This document shows positions 47,441 through 58,800 of a stretch of 64,000 nucleotides of DNA, piece by piece. The notes beneath the pieces are model-generated. The model made no database searches. It worked only from the letters and a program-made list of their open reading frames with translations, and had not been told where the DNA came from. Positions within the stretch are counted from its first letter, which is position 1, and every line of letters begins with the position of its first letter. Location of the stretch: positions 308,310 to 372,309 of the forward strand of contig NW_005201092.1 in NCBI RefSeq assembly GCF_000372725.1. Direction: 5' to 3'. Source of the DNA: Emiliania huxleyi CCMP1516 (Eukaryota; Haptophyta; Isochrysidales; Noelaerhabdaceae). The position numbers and the translations under genes were made by a program.

Positions 47441-48397
47441 ATGCCCAAGTCGGGCAAGGGCAATGCCGCCGCGACGTCCGACGAGTCGTGGTACGACAAG
47501 CAGAAGCGAGAGAACCCCGACTTCTTGGAGAAGCGCGCCAGGGAGGCGAGAGAGGCACGCGCTGCAAAGAAGGCGGCTGCGGCTGCTCCTGCGCCGGCGC
47601 CGGCACCGACGGCAACTGACGCTGGGACCGCCATGAGCCCGGGCTTCTTCGCGCGTCACATGCCCAGCGTGTTCGGCAGCAAGGCGCCGGCCGGGAACAG
47701 TGCCGCTGGCTCGAGCTCGGCGGCAGCAGCCAACGCGGCCGACGCTGCATACGCTGTCAGCGACGACGTGCCGGCGTGCCAGCGCTGCTGGGAGCAGCTC
47801 AGCGCGAGCGAGCGCGTCACAGCTGCCACGCTCGGCTTCGTCCAGTGGTCGTGGGACGCGAGCGTCATGGACCTGGACAACGACATCGAGCCGAGGATCG
47901 ACATCTACTCCAAGAAGACGCTGAGCGCTCGACGTCAACGCGCGAAGGACCTGGACCTGGCCGGCCTGCTCATCCACGAGGCTCACGCGGTCCTCGGCAT
48001 GCGGCTGCACAACCCGGTCGACATGACCTCTGCGCAGCGCGAGGGACCGATCGACGACGCGGAGTTGGAGCCGTGCTTCCTCGTGCGCGGCGTCTTCGAG
48101 TCGATGGGCAATGAAGAACGCGAGCGCTACACGGCGACGCGCTGGGTGCCGCTCGAAGAGATGACCTCGCTGATGTACGACTTCGACGAGAACGAGCGCG
48201 GCGAGCTCTTCGAGAGCGACGCCGCCGGCGCCGACGCTTTCATCGAAACGGTGGCCCGCCTCGTCGAGGCGGCGCGAGTCAAAGTTGGCGCCGCGCAACG
48301 TGCAGCTTCGCCGGCGTCGCCTGGCTCGCGCTCGACGCGCAGCTCGCCAGGTGCATCCTCCGACAAGGCGCTCGGCAAGCGGAAGGCACGCAAGTAG
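47441..48397 (+). CDS. Unknown soluble protein with basic NLS-like tail
   Basis: Intronless, 318 residues from MPKSGKGNAAATSDESWYDK. A charged helix KRENPDFLEKRAREAREARA is followed by an Ala/Pro linker, then an ordered domain: VPACQRCWEQLSASERVTAA, LGFVQWSWDASVMDLDNDIE, ALRHNP-like GMRLHNPVDMTSAQREG, GVFESMGNEERERYTATRWV, PLEEMTSLMYDFDENERGEL. The C-terminus SDKALGKRKARK is a likely nuclear localisation signal. I do not recognise the fold. The ATG at 47441 is chosen because the upstream in-frame sequence is a GTGTTGGCG repeat with no ATG. Confidence 0.7.
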   Translation: MPKSGKGNAAATSDESWYDKQKRENPDFLEKRAREAREARAAKKAAAAAPAPAPAPTATDAGTAMSPGFFARHMPSVFGSKAPAGNSAAGSSSAAAANAADAAYAVSDDVPACQRCWEQLSASERVTAATLGFVQWSWDASVMDLDNDIEPRIDIYSKKTLSARRQRAKDLDLAGLLIHEAHAVLGMRLHNPVDMTSAQREGPIDDAELEPCFLVRGVFESMGNEERERYTATRWVPLEEMTSLMYDFDENERGELFESDAAGADAFIETVARLVEAARVKVGAAQRAASPASPGSRSTRSSPGASSDKALGKRKARK

Positions 48398-48612
48398 AGA
48401 CATGTGTAGCTTCCTCTTTCCTCTTCTAACCTTCCTTTTCCCTCCCCATCCCTTCCCGGCCTCCGGCCGGCGCCTGCGGCGCCGCTCTTTTTTTCTTTTT
48501 CCGGTAACACTGTAAAAAAAATGCCTAAAACGTTACTCCTGCCAATTCGCGCGCGCCCAGGTAAGGTCGCGAGACTCGCCACTCCACCTCGCAGGAACAA
48601 ACAAAACAACTC

Positions 48613-49713
48613 ATGACACTGACCGCACCCACCTCGCTCTTCCCGCACAAGCGCAACCCGCTCCACTACTACCAGAAGAAGGTCCTCGGTCGACGCTATC
48701 CCATCGCAGCGACAAAGGGAAAGCAGGCTGACAAGCTCGGCGAGACGATCGACGACCTGGGACGAACCGCCTCTTCGTCCTCCGACGACGACATCCACTC
48801 GCTGCCGCCAGATGAGGAGCAGGAGGCGGCCCGCCTGGAGTGGCGCGCGTACCATCTGCAGTCTGGCGATATCGACGAGGCGCTCGGCCTGAGCGTCACC
48901 GGCGAGGAGGAGGAGGAGGTCAAGGAAGCCGTCGCCAAGCTTGAGGCGGCGCGGCTCGAGTGGCGGGCGCACCACCTCGAGACTGGCGCGTACGGCGAGG
49001 CGCTCGATCTGAGCCTTTCGGCCGAGGAGCGGGAGGAGGTTGAGCGATCGATGCCGCCGCAGCCCACCTCAAGCTTCCACGACTACCTCGCTGACCAGAC
49101 CGCCTATCTGGACAGAGGCTGGCGGATGGACGCCGGCTCGCCCACCAAGGCGGAGGAGGACCTCGCGGCGATCGGCGCCAAGATCGAGCGCTCTGACGAC
49201 CTCTACATGAAGAACGAGTTTGTGCAGCTCCTCTACCCAGACCGCCCGACCTCGGGCCCGCTCCAGCTCCTCGAGCTCAAGGTGGACCGCTCCAAGCAGT
49301 GGCTGCCCTCGCCGCAGCTGCTCTTCATGCAGGCGGTCGTCGGGCTCGGCCGGTGCGCCAACGTGGACACGACCTTCGAGTTCACCGAGGGCCGCGTGCG
49401 CGAGAAGAACATCCTCAACCGCTGCGTGCCAAAGGCGATGCCAGAGGCGCTGGACCACGTCGTCGGGGGCTTCGTCTCGCCGAGCCAGGCGGTCGATGTT
49501 GCCGCCTCCAACGGCTTTCCATGCGGCTTCTTTACCGGCCGCTGGCCGCTCCCCTGCCTGCCTCCCACCGGGCAGTACGGCTCGTTGACCATCGAGTCGT
49601 GCGAGGACGGCAAGCTGAGCCTCGCGGGCTACACCAAGGCGCGCGGCCACTACATTGCGGTGCTCGACATCTCCGGGCTGGAGGGCAATCGCCAGCGCCA
49701 CACGGAGTGGTGA
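48613..49713 (+). CDS. Unknown protein with an internal 37-residue duplication
   Basis: Intronless, 366 residues from MTLTAPTSLFPHKRNPLHYY. Residues about 76-112 (ARLEWRAYHLQSGDIDEALG...) and 113-149 (ARLEWRAHHLETGAYGEALD...) are tandem copies with E-rich ends. A second ordered part (YMKNEFVQLLYPDRPTSGPL, QWLPSPQLLFMQAVVGLGRC) ends in GHYIAVLDISGLEGNRQRHT. I do not recognise the family. Same strand as the 47.4 kb gene, 215 bp apart, both intronless unlike most genes here, which could reflect retroposition or later arrival. Confidence 0.65.
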   Translation: MTLTAPTSLFPHKRNPLHYYQKKVLGRRYPIAATKGKQADKLGETIDDLGRTASSSSDDDIHSLPPDEEQEAARLEWRAYHLQSGDIDEALGLSVTGEEEEEVKEAVAKLEAARLEWRAHHLETGAYGEALDLSLSAEEREEVERSMPPQPTSSFHDYLADQTAYLDRGWRMDAGSPTKAEEDLAAIGAKIERSDDLYMKNEFVQLLYPDRPTSGPLQLLELKVDRSKQWLPSPQLLFMQAVVGLGRCANVDTTFEFTEGRVREKNILNRCVPKAMPEALDHVVGGFVSPSQAVDVAASNGFPCGFFTGRWPLPCLPPTGQYGSLTIESCEDGKLSLAGYTKARGHYIAVLDISGLEGNRQRHTEW

Positions 49714-50242
49714 GCTTCTGACCGATCATGCCGGGGAACCGAGAATGCCGCGAGACGCTCTGGGGGGAGCGGGTGTTCTCGGGGGGCCCAGGCAGTGAAA
49801 GTGAACCAGTGTGAAATGTGTGTGGAGTGTGGTGGGTCGTTTGCGTGTGGGCGTGGCCCTCTCGAACTCGAGGTCCGCTCCGAGGCGTGCTGCGAGCGCC
49901 TGTGTGCTTTTGAGTCGGATTTTGTCCAATGCGCTGTGAAAACTGGACGCTCGTGTGAGTCTCTCTCTCGCGCCGCTGTAGACCGCGTTTTGCCGCGCGC
50001 ATCGCTATCGACTATCGTCGACATTCGAGCCCAAATCCCAAAAGACACATGCCACGCGAGTAGAACTGAACTGATCCACTGATCGACGTGAGAAAACAAC
50101 ACCGACGTTACAGCAGAGACCCGGCGCCTCCCGGTGCCGCCAGCTCCTCCCTAGGAACCTCCAGCTCGCAGCTGTGCCGGTGTCGCGGACGCTGCCGGTC
50201 TGCCGGTGCGCTGCGGGCGCCGCGCCGGTGGCTCCCAGCCGC
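49714..50242. other. Intergenic stretch between convergent genes
   Basis: No gene seen. Moderately lower GC, no strong repeats. Confidence 0.4.
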
Positions 50243-51306
50243 TTAGACCTCCTTGAGGTAGAAGCCCTTGAACTCGTGCACCTCGCGGCTGCTGTCGTAG
50301 TGCGGCGCCGTCGACACGGCCTTCTTGGCCTTCTCGAGCGCGTCGGTGCCTGGAGAGGCGCGCGGTGGACGCGGCCATGAACGCACCTCTGCTGCGTCTC
50401 CAGGAGCATCTGGCAAGGGTGTCGGCTGGATCTCGATGTCGTCTCGGCTGCACCTCGGCTCCATCTCGGCTGCATCTCGACTGCATCCCGGCTAGATCTC
50501 GCCGAGGAACTTGACCATGTCGTCGAGGTCGTTAAAAATGTACCGGGCCTGAGTAGCAGTCCGCGAGTGGTAACCAGGCCGTTGAAGCTGCTCCGGGCTG
50601 CTGGTGGGGGCGACTGCCATTCTGCGACAGGCGCCTCTCTCTCAGAGGTGGTCCCCGCCCTGCGGTCTTGGGAGAGAGGATCTAGAGCTGGGAGCACGGG
50701 CGGCGCGGGCCGGCCCGGATGACCATGTGTCCTGTCCTTGTCCCTACTTCGGCCGGATCTCGGCCGGATCTCGGCCGCAGCTCACCGCCAGCCACCCCTC
50801 GCCAGGGCAGAAGGAGAACTCGACGTCCTTGACGCCGGTCTCGGCGCGGACGGACGCCTGCGAACTCATGCGTGTGGCGCGTCGGAGGACCTCCACACAC
50901 TGCCGCACCTCAGCTGGACTCGAGTGAGCTCGACCGCATCTCGGCTCCAGGTGAGAGCGCGGCCCGATCCTGGGCGGTGTGTTATGCGCTAGCAGCGCAC
51001 CGGCATGTTGCTCTCGTTGACCCACGCACGCACCTCCGTCATCTTGGTCTTGTCGAACGGGTACTGCGGGCAAGGGAGGGGAGACACATATATCGGCAGC
51101 CGGCCACAGAGCGGCGCTCACCCGCTTGCGCAGTGCCTCAACAGAGCGCGAGTGGTGCGTGGCGTGGGCGCAAGTGCTGGCGTAGGAGAGCGCGCGGCGG
51201 TGATCGCCTGAACGAAGCGCGTCATGGGCCTCGCCTCACCGGACATGTGCCGGACAGCGAGAGGCCGCAGGAGGCGCGACTGCTGCGAGGTGATCCGGGC
51301 GAGCAT
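50243..51306 (-). CDS. Small probable mitochondrial protein, five or more exons
   Basis: The start MLARITSQQSRLLRPLAVRH then MSGEARPMTRFVQ (ATG 51306) is a typical mitochondrial presequence: Arg-rich, no acidic residues before RHMS. Next exons by splice logic: YPFDKTKMTEVRAWVNESNM (after CCGCAG near 51065), VRQCVEVLRRATRMSSQASV then RAETGVKDVEFSFCPGEGWL (about 50918-50785), ARYIFNDLDDMVKFLGE (about 50555-50503), and TDALEKAKKAVSTAPHYDSS then REVHEFKGFYLKEV ending TAA. The joined protein is about 165 residues. I do not recognise the family; a respiratory-complex accessory subunit is one guess. The intron before the last exon carries CTCGGCTGCATC repeats (50415-50495). Confidence 0.6.
50415..50495 (-). 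repeat. CTCGGCTGCATC intron repeat
   Basis: Six to seven degenerate 11-12-nt units, the same family as at 24110-24205 and 39520-39660. Confidence 0.8.
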
Positions 51307-51683
51307 GCTGCTTCGAGGGCCTACCGAGGAGGCGGGTGTGGGACTTGCTGAGCAGGTTGGTGGGAGGCTTGAGGCGTGAGGCGTGAGCGGTGAGGCGTGC
51401 GGCTGCGCGGTCTGGCGCACACAGACGGGCGAATCGATCAAAGAAGAAAAACAAAACGCCCGCGTTTTCCTCGGGCTGCCACACGAGTCCCTCTTCTGTC
51501 TTCAACCGGCAACGGAACGGCACGAGCGGCCACGCGCAACGCCGGAGCAACGCCGCAAGCGCAAGCAGCTCGCAAGCTCGCGGCTCACAAGCTCTCAAAA
51601 GCTCTAGCGTGTCGCCAGCGGTGAAGCCCACGGCTAGTGCTCCTCCTCGGCTCCTCGCCGCCTCGCACTCACGCCTTGCCTAC

Positions 51684-53099
51684 TCACGGCCCCGGCGCCC
51701 ACGCCTCGACCTTCTTGGGCAGCAGCTGGTTCGACAGGTCCTCTCCGTGGCCTAGGCAGCCGTCGTCGCCCCCACCCCAAGTAAAGATGGTGCCATCGGG
51801 AGTGGTGGCGAGGCTGTTGTACGCTCCAGCCGACACAGCGACGGCGCGCTGGCCCGCCAAGGCCTCGATCTTCTTCGGCAGCAGCTGGCGCTGCTGGTCG
51901 CCGTGGCCCAGCTTGCCAAAACTTCCACTGCCCCAGCTCCAGACGGCGCCGTCGGCGGTGAGGGCGAGGCTGTGCATGAGTCCAGCCGACACAGCGACGA
52001 AGCGCCGCCCAGCAAAGGCCTCGACCTTCTTGGGCAGCAGCTGGGCCTGCTGGTCGCCGTGGCCCAACCGGCCCCAGCTTCCATAGCCCCAGCTCCAGAC
52101 GGCGCCGTCGGCGGTGGTGGCGAGGCTGTGGTCGCTTCCAGCCGACACGGCGACGACGCGCTGATCAGCAAAGGCCTCGACTTTCTTCGGCAGCAGCTGC
52201 TCCTGCGTGTCGCCGTGGCCCAGCTTGCCAAAGTGTCCACCGCCCCAGGTAAAGACGGCGCCGACGGCGGTAATGGCGATGCTGTGCACATCTCCTACCG
52301 ACACGGTGACGACGCGCTGGCCAGCCAAGGCCTCGACCTTCTTGGGCAGCAGCTGTGGCTGCGTGTCGCCGTGGCCCAACCGGCCTCCGTATCCGTAGCC
52401 CCAGCTCCAGACGGCGCTGTCGGTGGTGAGGGCACAACTGTGGCGGGTTCCAACCGACACAGCGACGACGCGCTGGCCCGCCAACGCCTCGACCTTCTGT
52501 GGCTGCCACTGGTGCTGCTCATCGCCGTGGCCCAACTGGCCAAAGCTGCCGCTGCCCCAGCTCCAGACCTCTCCGCCGGCGGTGAGGGCGAGGCTGTGTG
52601 CGGCTCCAGCCGACACACTCATGGCAGGGAGAGAAGACGGGAGGCGGGTCGGCGTGTTGAGCCGCGTCACGCCCTCGCCGTGGCCGAGCAGCGCTTGATG
52701 TATGGACGCTTTGCCGCACGACGAGAGCCGCCCCTCGCCGTCGATGAAGACGCTGTGATACTGGCCTGCCGCCGCCCTCGCCGGCGGGTTGGACTCGCAC
52801 AGCAGCGCCGAATAGCACAGCCACCGCACGGCACAGCTCTCGCCCTCTGGCGGCGCCAGCAGCTCGAAGCCGCGCTCTTGCGCCCACAAGCGGATGCCCT
52901 CCAGCGCCAGCGAGGCGTGGAAGAGCAGCGAGACGGCCGCGACGCGAGCGATGTCGGCGGGGTCGCAGCGAGAGAAGACGCGGACGAGGAGGTCCGTGGG
53001 GAGGTCGAGGAGGCGGGTGGGCGGCGGCGAGCTTGGCGAGGGGGCGGCGGTGGCGGCGGGGGCGAGGCGGCGCGAGCGGCGGCGCGGCGGGGCAGACAT
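51684..53099 (-). CDS. F-box protein with RCC1-type beta-propeller
   Basis: Intronless, 471 residues from MSAPPRRRSRRLAP (ATG 53099). The F-box RLLDLPTDLLVRVFSRCDPA then DIARVAAVSLLFHASL suggests a substrate adaptor of an SCF ubiquitin ligase. Six full RCC1 blades follow, each of the form VVAVSVGTRHSCALTTDSAV then WSWGYGYGGRLGHGD, plus a partial blade YHSVFIDGEGRLSSCG. This makes a full seven-bladed propeller plausible. A second, damaged copy lies at 60815-62236 on the same strand. The gene starts 122 bp from the divergent gene at 53222, so the two share a promoter region. Confidence 0.88.
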   Translation of the reverse strand: MSAPPRRRSRRLAPAATAAPSPSSPPPTRLLDLPTDLLVRVFSRCDPADIARVAAVSLLFHASLALEGIRLWAQERGFELLAPPEGESCAVRWLCYSALLCESNPPARAAAGQYHSVFIDGEGRLSSCGKASIHQALLGHGEGVTRLNTPTRLPSSLPAMSVSAGAAHSLALTAGGEVWSWGSGSFGQLGHGDEQHQWQPQKVEALAGQRVVAVSVGTRHSCALTTDSAVWSWGYGYGGRLGHGDTQPQLLPKKVEALAGQRVVTVSVGDVHSIAITAVGAVFTWGGGHFGKLGHGDTQEQLLPKKVEAFADQRVVAVSAGSDHSLATTADGAVWSWGYGSWGRLGHGDQQAQLLPKKVEAFAGRRFVAVSAGLMHSLALTADGAVWSWGSGSFGKLGHGDQQRQLLPKKIEALAGQRAVAVSAGAYNSLATTPDGTIFTWGGGDDGCLGHGEDLSNQLLPKKVEAWAPGP

Positions 53100-53221
53100 C
53101 GCGAGAAAAGAAAACCGGGGCCGTGTTCCGTGGGACTATTATTAAAATGAAATCGGGGCCACGGGACGCAATAGCAGCCCCCACCCCTACAGAGCTGAAC
53201 CTGTATCAGCCCTTGTAGCCA

Positions 53222-55430
53222 ATGTCGCAAAAAATCGAAGCGGCGGAAGCCAGCGAGCCCCCGCCCTCGACCGAGGGCCTCCGGGGAGCCGGCCCCCCCG
53301 CGGAGGGCACGTTCACCACCGAGAGCGACGGCGGCACAAGCTCTCCACCCGCCGCCGATTGCTCCTGCGCAGACAGTCGCGGCGCTCCGCTGTCGGTGGC
53401 AGAGCAACAGCTGGCGCCAGCAGCCACGCCTGGCGCCGGGGCGGGCGCCTCGCTGGAGCGTGACGGGGGCGGGGCAGGCGCCCCGAGCCGGCCGCCCCAG
53501 GATGTCGACGCGGCTGGCTTGACCGACCCCGCGGCGGCGGCCGCGGTCGCGGGCGACTCTTCGACAGCGCAGGCGGAGGTGGAAGGGCCGGCGAGGGCGG
53601 AGGCGGCGATCGCCGCACAGGCGCAGCCGATGCGGACCGTGGGGGGCGGGGTGGAGCCCACGGGCGCCGCGAATTCCCCTGCCGAGGCGGTGTCGCCGTC
53701 GGCGTCGCCAATGGCCGTGGCGGCGGCGGCGACGGCGGCGGCGACGGTTGCTGCAGTTGCCGCCACAGCGGTGTTCGCGGCGGCACCGACGGGGGGGCTG
53801 GGAGCGGAGGCGGGCCAGGGCGGGGCGGAGGGGGGGGCGGGGGCAGAGGCGGCGGGGGCCGAGGGAGGGGAGGCGAGGGAGGAGGAGATGTCAGAGGCGG
53901 GGGAGGAGGAGGCGAAGGACGTGGAGATGGAGGAGGCTGGGGGCGGGGGGGGCGGCGAGGCAAGCGAGGGGGGCAAGGGCGGGCAGGAGGCGGGCGCGGC
54001 GGCGGAGGCGGCAGCGAGGGCGCCGGCCGGAGCGGCGAGGCTGGCGGCAGAGGCGGCTGCAGCGTCGGTGGCGGTGGCGGTGGCANNNNNNNNNNNNNNN
54101 NNNNNNNNNNNNNNNNNNNNNNNNNNNNNNNNNNNNNNNNNNNNNNNNNNNNNNNNNNNNNNNNNNNNNNNNNNNNNNNNNNNNNNNNNNNNNNNNNNNN
54201 NNNNNNNNNNNNNNNNNNNNNNNNNNNNNNNNNNNNNNNNNNNNNNNNNNNNNNNNNNNNNNNNNNNNNNNNNNNNNNNNNNNNNNNNNNNNNNNNNNNN
54301 NNNNNNNNNNNNNNNNNNNNNNNNNNNNNNNNNNNNNNNNNNNNNNNNNNNNNNNNNNNNNNNNNNNNNNNNNNNNNNNNNNNNNNNNNNNNNNNNNNNN
54401 NNNNNNNNNNNNNNNNNNNNNNNNNNNNNNNNNNNNNNNNNNNNNNGCCAAGCCCCTTGCACAGCCACTCCCCCCAAAGGCCCCCCCCCCCTCAACCCCC
54501 CACCCCCCCCCTCTCCCCCCTCTCCCCTCTCACAGGTGGCTTGGCGGCGGGCGGCGGGCGGCGCGCGCGCCGGCGGCGGGCGAGACGGCGGCGAGGAGAG
54601 CGACGACGGCGGAGGCGGAGGCGGAGGCCGCGCCGCTGCAAGCGGCGGCGGCGACGGGGAGGGCGACGAGGACGGCGAGGGCGAGGACGGCGGCGGCGAC
54701 GGCGCCGTTGGGCCGGGAGGGCGGCGCCATTGCCTCCAGTGCCGGCGGGTCGGTCGGCGGCACTGCTCTTTGCACGGGGACGGCGTCTCGTCGCAGCAGG
54801 CTCGGGAGGTGCGCCGAGAGTCGCCGAGAGTCGCCGAGAGCCGAGAGTTTGGCTGAGGACCGGCCGAGGGGGAGAGGGGGGGGGTTCGAGGTTCGCCGAG
54901 GTTCGCCGAGGTTCGCCGAGGTTCGCCGAGGTTCGCCGAGGTTCGCCGAGGTTCTTCCAGATTCGCGCCGAGATTCGCCGAGATTCGAGGAACGTGGGGT
55001 TCGCCGAGGGACACTGCGCCGCAGCGACTCACTGCACGGCCGGCGCCATATCTCCCCACATCTCCCCATATCTCCCCATATCTCCCCATATCTCGACTCA
55101 CTGCGCGGCCGGCGCCGCCCTCACACCGCAGGCGCGCGCCGCGGCGGCGGCGGCGGGGGCGGGGGAGGAGGCGGGCGAGGCGCCGCCGTTCGCCGTCAAG
55201 CCGGCGGCCGGGCGGCCAGCGCCGGCGCGGCCGGCGGCGGCGGCGAGCGTGGCCGCTGCTGCAGCGGCGGCGGGCGCGTCTCACCGGCAGTGCGCCGCTA
55301 CACCCGCCGTCGGCGTTCGGTGAAGGAGGGGGGTCACCGCTGCGCGTTGGTGCACAGGCACAGGCCGCTCAACCAGCACACGGCGCAGGAGTCGGCGCCC
55401 CTCGAGCTCGCGTGTGCGGTCTGCAAGGCG
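53222..55430 (+). CDS. Ala/Gly/Glu-rich low-complexity protein, interrupted by assembly gap
   Basis: ATG 53222 (MSQKIEAAEASEPPPSTEGL) opens a frame that stays open into the gap: acidic and Ala/Gly-rich, e.g. EEMSEAGEEEAKDVEMEEAG. After the gap there are cysteine/histidine-rich pieces, RRHCLQCRRVGRRHCSLHGD (about 54720-54780) and KEGGHRCALVHRHRPLNQHT with LACAVCKARE (about 55320-55435), which look like parts of a small zinc-binding domain split by repeat-filled introns (54895-54960 GTTCGCCGAG; 55047-55095 ATATCTCCCC). This may be the N-terminal half of the PHD-CXXC protein downstream. The low complexity makes the exact frame uncertain. Confidence 0.45.
54086..54446. other. Assembly gap (361 N)
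   Basis: A run of N inside GGCGGT-rich coding sequence. Translations across it are meaningless. The size may be an estimate. Confidence 1.
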
Positions 55431-55433
55431 CGA

Positions 55434-55590
55434 GAGATGGGGAGATGTGGGGAGATGTGGGGAGAGATCGAGCTGGCGTGTGCGGTCTGCAAGGCGCGAG
55501 AGATGGGGAGATGTGGGGAGATGTGGGGAGAGATCGAGCTGGCGTGTGCGGTAGGTGCGAGAGATGGGGAGATACGGGGAGATGTGCGGT
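55434..55590 (+). repeat. 64-nt composite tandem repeat carrying exon sequence
   Basis: GAGCTGGCGTGTGCGGTCTGC + AAGGCGCGAGAGATGGGGAG recurs three times (55407, 55471, 55535; the third decayed), each with GATGTGGGGA units. Each copy repeats the exon end ELACAVCKA, so the donor site has been multiplied. Confidence 0.85.
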
Positions 55591-55806
55591 TGTGCAAGGT
55601 TGAGCATCCACGCGCCGCTCTCTGACCGCAAGGAAGGGCGACTTGGCTCCTCGTCTCGTCCCTAGGCTGCCCACCGCACGATCTACGCTTGCCGCGCCAC
55701 CCTCGGCCACACCGCGCCAAACTGGACCGAGGTAGAGCGGCGGAGCCAGAGGGCGGCGCACACCGGCACCAGCACTCGATCACTCCTCTGTGCATCCTCA
55801 CTCTCA

Positions 55807-58800
55807 GGAGAAGGCGAAGCCCGCAAAGCCGAAGCCGAAGCCGACGGCGGCAGCGCCGCCGCCGCGCGCGCCGCCGCCGCCGCTTCCGCGCCGCCGCTCT
55901 TCGGACCGTACGTCCTCGCCGCCTCGCAACACGCGCCCGCGGCTGCGGGAGGGGCGGGGCGAGAGGGGCGAGAGGGGCGAGAGGGGCGAGAGGGAGGGGC
56001 GGGGCGAGAGGGAGGGGCGGGGGGCGGAGAGGGAGAGGCGGGGCGCGCGGGGCGCCTCGCCGGCGCCGGCCCCTTCCCCCTCGGCCGACGCTGCCGACGC
56101 AGAGGAGAGCAAGCGGCGCTCCGTGCGCGACGCCTCCCGCCGCGCGTCGGCGGGCGGCTTCTCGGTCGTCGCGATGACGGCGACCACGCTCTATGCGGCC
56201 GACGACGACGTCAACGGGGGCATGCTCTGCGCGCGACAGTACATGGGCTCGAAGCGCCCCTCCGCCGACGCCGCCTCCGCCTCCGCCTCCGCCTCCGCCT
56301 CCGCCGCCTCCTCCGCCGCCCCCGCCGCCGCCCCCGCCGCCGCGCCGCCGCCCGCCCGGCCCAAGCAGCCGAATCAGTACACCAAGGCGCGGGACGCGGC
56401 GGCGGCGGCGGCGGCGAGGGAGGCGGAGAGGGAGGCGGCGAGGCGGGCGGCGAGGGGAGCGGCGAGGAAGGGGGTGGCCGAGGCCGAGGAGGAGCCGGGC
56501 TTGACGACCCATTCAACCCAGAGATGCTACTCACGCACTGCGTGTGTATTAGGCCGAGGAGGAGCCTGGCCTGACTGCTGCCGAGGCTGCCGTCCTGAGG
56601 GAGGAGCCGCCGCCCGCGCTGTGAACGGCGTCTGATCACCACGCGCCCCGCTGTGCGCAGGCGGCCAACCTCAAGGAGAACTCGACGCGCTGGCTGGTGC
56701 TGCGCGCGCTGCTCTCGGAGCCTAGCCGGTGCGCGGCGCCACTCCGCAGAGCCGTGTTTGAACCCGTTTGGCTCCGCGCCACTGGCCGGCCAAAGCCCCG
56801 TTGCACCAGAGCCATCGCACGACGTCGGTGTGAACGGCGCTTGTTCACAGCGCGCGGCTGTGAGCAGGTGGGTCCCCCGCACCACGCTCGCGGAGGCGGT
56901 GGCGGAGGCGCGGAGCGACGTGGCGTACAAGACGGTGATCACCGCTCTCGGCCGTGAGAAGGACCACCTCACGCCGCTCTGGCTGCAGCGAGGAGCCGCC
57001 CGCCTCGGTCGGTGGTGGCGGGGGGCGACCTCTCGGCCTGTGGGGCTCACCGGCTCCGGAGCCGAGTGCGTAGGAGACGTCTACTCCCTCACTCCCGCGG
57101 GACAGTCGCAGCGGGGAGGATGCGGGCTACCAGCCGCCTCCGCACGCTCCGCCGCCTCGCGTGCCGCCGCCGCACCCTCCGACGGCGCGTCACGCCGACT
57201 CGGCCCGCTCCGCTGTGAACGGCGTCTCTTCACCGCGCCAAGCTGTGAGCAGGTTCGAGCAGCGACTCTTCTAGGAACCTTCTAGGAACCTTCTAGGAAC
57301 CTTCTGGCTGTGAGCAGGTTCGAGCAGCGACTCGCCCGACGGCGACGGCGACAACGCGGTGTGCGGAGAGTGCGGCGCGGGCGGCTGGAAGAGCGGCAGC
57401 GGGACGCGTCTGTGCGACAGCGGCGACGAGCTCTGGGCCGTGTGACTTGTCCGCGGGACGGGCAAGTAGGCAACGAGATGCTTCTCTGCGACAGCGAGGG
57501 CTGCGCAGGCGCCGACCGCCGCACAGCCTCCGAGTGGATGAAGGCGCGTCCACGCGGCGTCTTCACGCGGCTGGCTATTGTGGGCAGGCGCGTACCACCT
57601 CAAGTGCCTCGCGCCGCCGCTGGCGGCGGTGCCCGAGGGCAGCTGGTTCTGCCCAAGCTGCGCCAGCGCCGCCGACTGCGGCCAGTGCTCTGCTTGCCTC
57701 GACATGCCGAAGTTCGGAGGCGGAGATTACCCGAGATGACTCGAGATCACCCGAGATTACTCCTCGACACGCCGAAGTTCGGAGGCGGAGTTGGCAAGCG
57801 CCGCGCCGCGCTGCCCAGCAGTCTCACCCACACACGGCGAGGAGTTGGAGCGAGGAGGCGGAGTTGGTTCTCAGGTGCAGGGACGCGCAAGGCGCGATGC
57901 TTCCGCAAGCCACGCTCCTCGCGCGCCAACTTGCCCTGCCGCGTCGCACCGCGACGCGCGACGGGAGACGGCAAGGGCGGCAGAGGCAAGGGCGGCGGAG
58001 GCAAGGGCGGCGGCGGCGCAGGCGCAGGCAAGAAGCCACCCAAGGCCGAGCTGCCCAAGCCGCCGCCGCGCGACTTGCCGAACGAGCGGACGTGGGCCGC
58101 GCCGCCGAGAGTGCGAGCCGTGGCAGGCAGCGGCGCTCTTCTTCATTGTATCACTATTAGTCTCATCGGCATTCTTGTCATTCTAATTATGCCGCGCGTG
58201 CAAGCCGTGGCAGGCAGCAGCGGGCTCAACAGCCTCTCCGCGGCGGCGGCGGCGGCGGCGGCCCGCGCGCCCGTGAGCCCTCGCATGTCATCCGGAGAGT
58301 ACGCGGACGCGGTGATCCGGGTGGGGGAGGCGTACCAGGCGGTCTGCCCGCCCGACCCCGCGCTCGCCGCCGCCCGCTGCCCCGGCTCGCCCGACCGGCC
58401 GGCGGAGCTGTTGCGGCTCGAGGTCTCGCCCCTACGCGAGCCGCCGCCCACCCTCCCCACCGCCTCCGAGCTCAAGGCTGCCGACGAGGCCGAGGCGGCG
58501 GCCGCCGCCGCCGCGGCCGCGGCCGCACACACGCTGCGGCCACCGCGGACAGAGGCGGCGGAGGGGGCCGGCGGGCGGGGGGAGGAGGAGGAGGAGGTGT
58601 GGCCGTGCCCTAGGTCAGGGGCTGTCCCTCTGCTGCGAACAGCTGCTTCTTCACGGCCGGAGGTGTGGACAGGTCGAGGTCGGCGAGGACGGTCTACCTC
58701 TGCTGCCGCACGGCGTGGCGGTGGGCGGGTTCGTGTCGGCGATGGGGATCGCGCCGGGGGTTAGGGGGATAATGAAGGACGCCATCCAGTGACTGCGAAT

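Noticed and set aside
53222..55625. Long ORFs spanning the N gap
   Set aside because: The 361 N positions make any continuous translation across them invalid; only the parts outside the gap are used.
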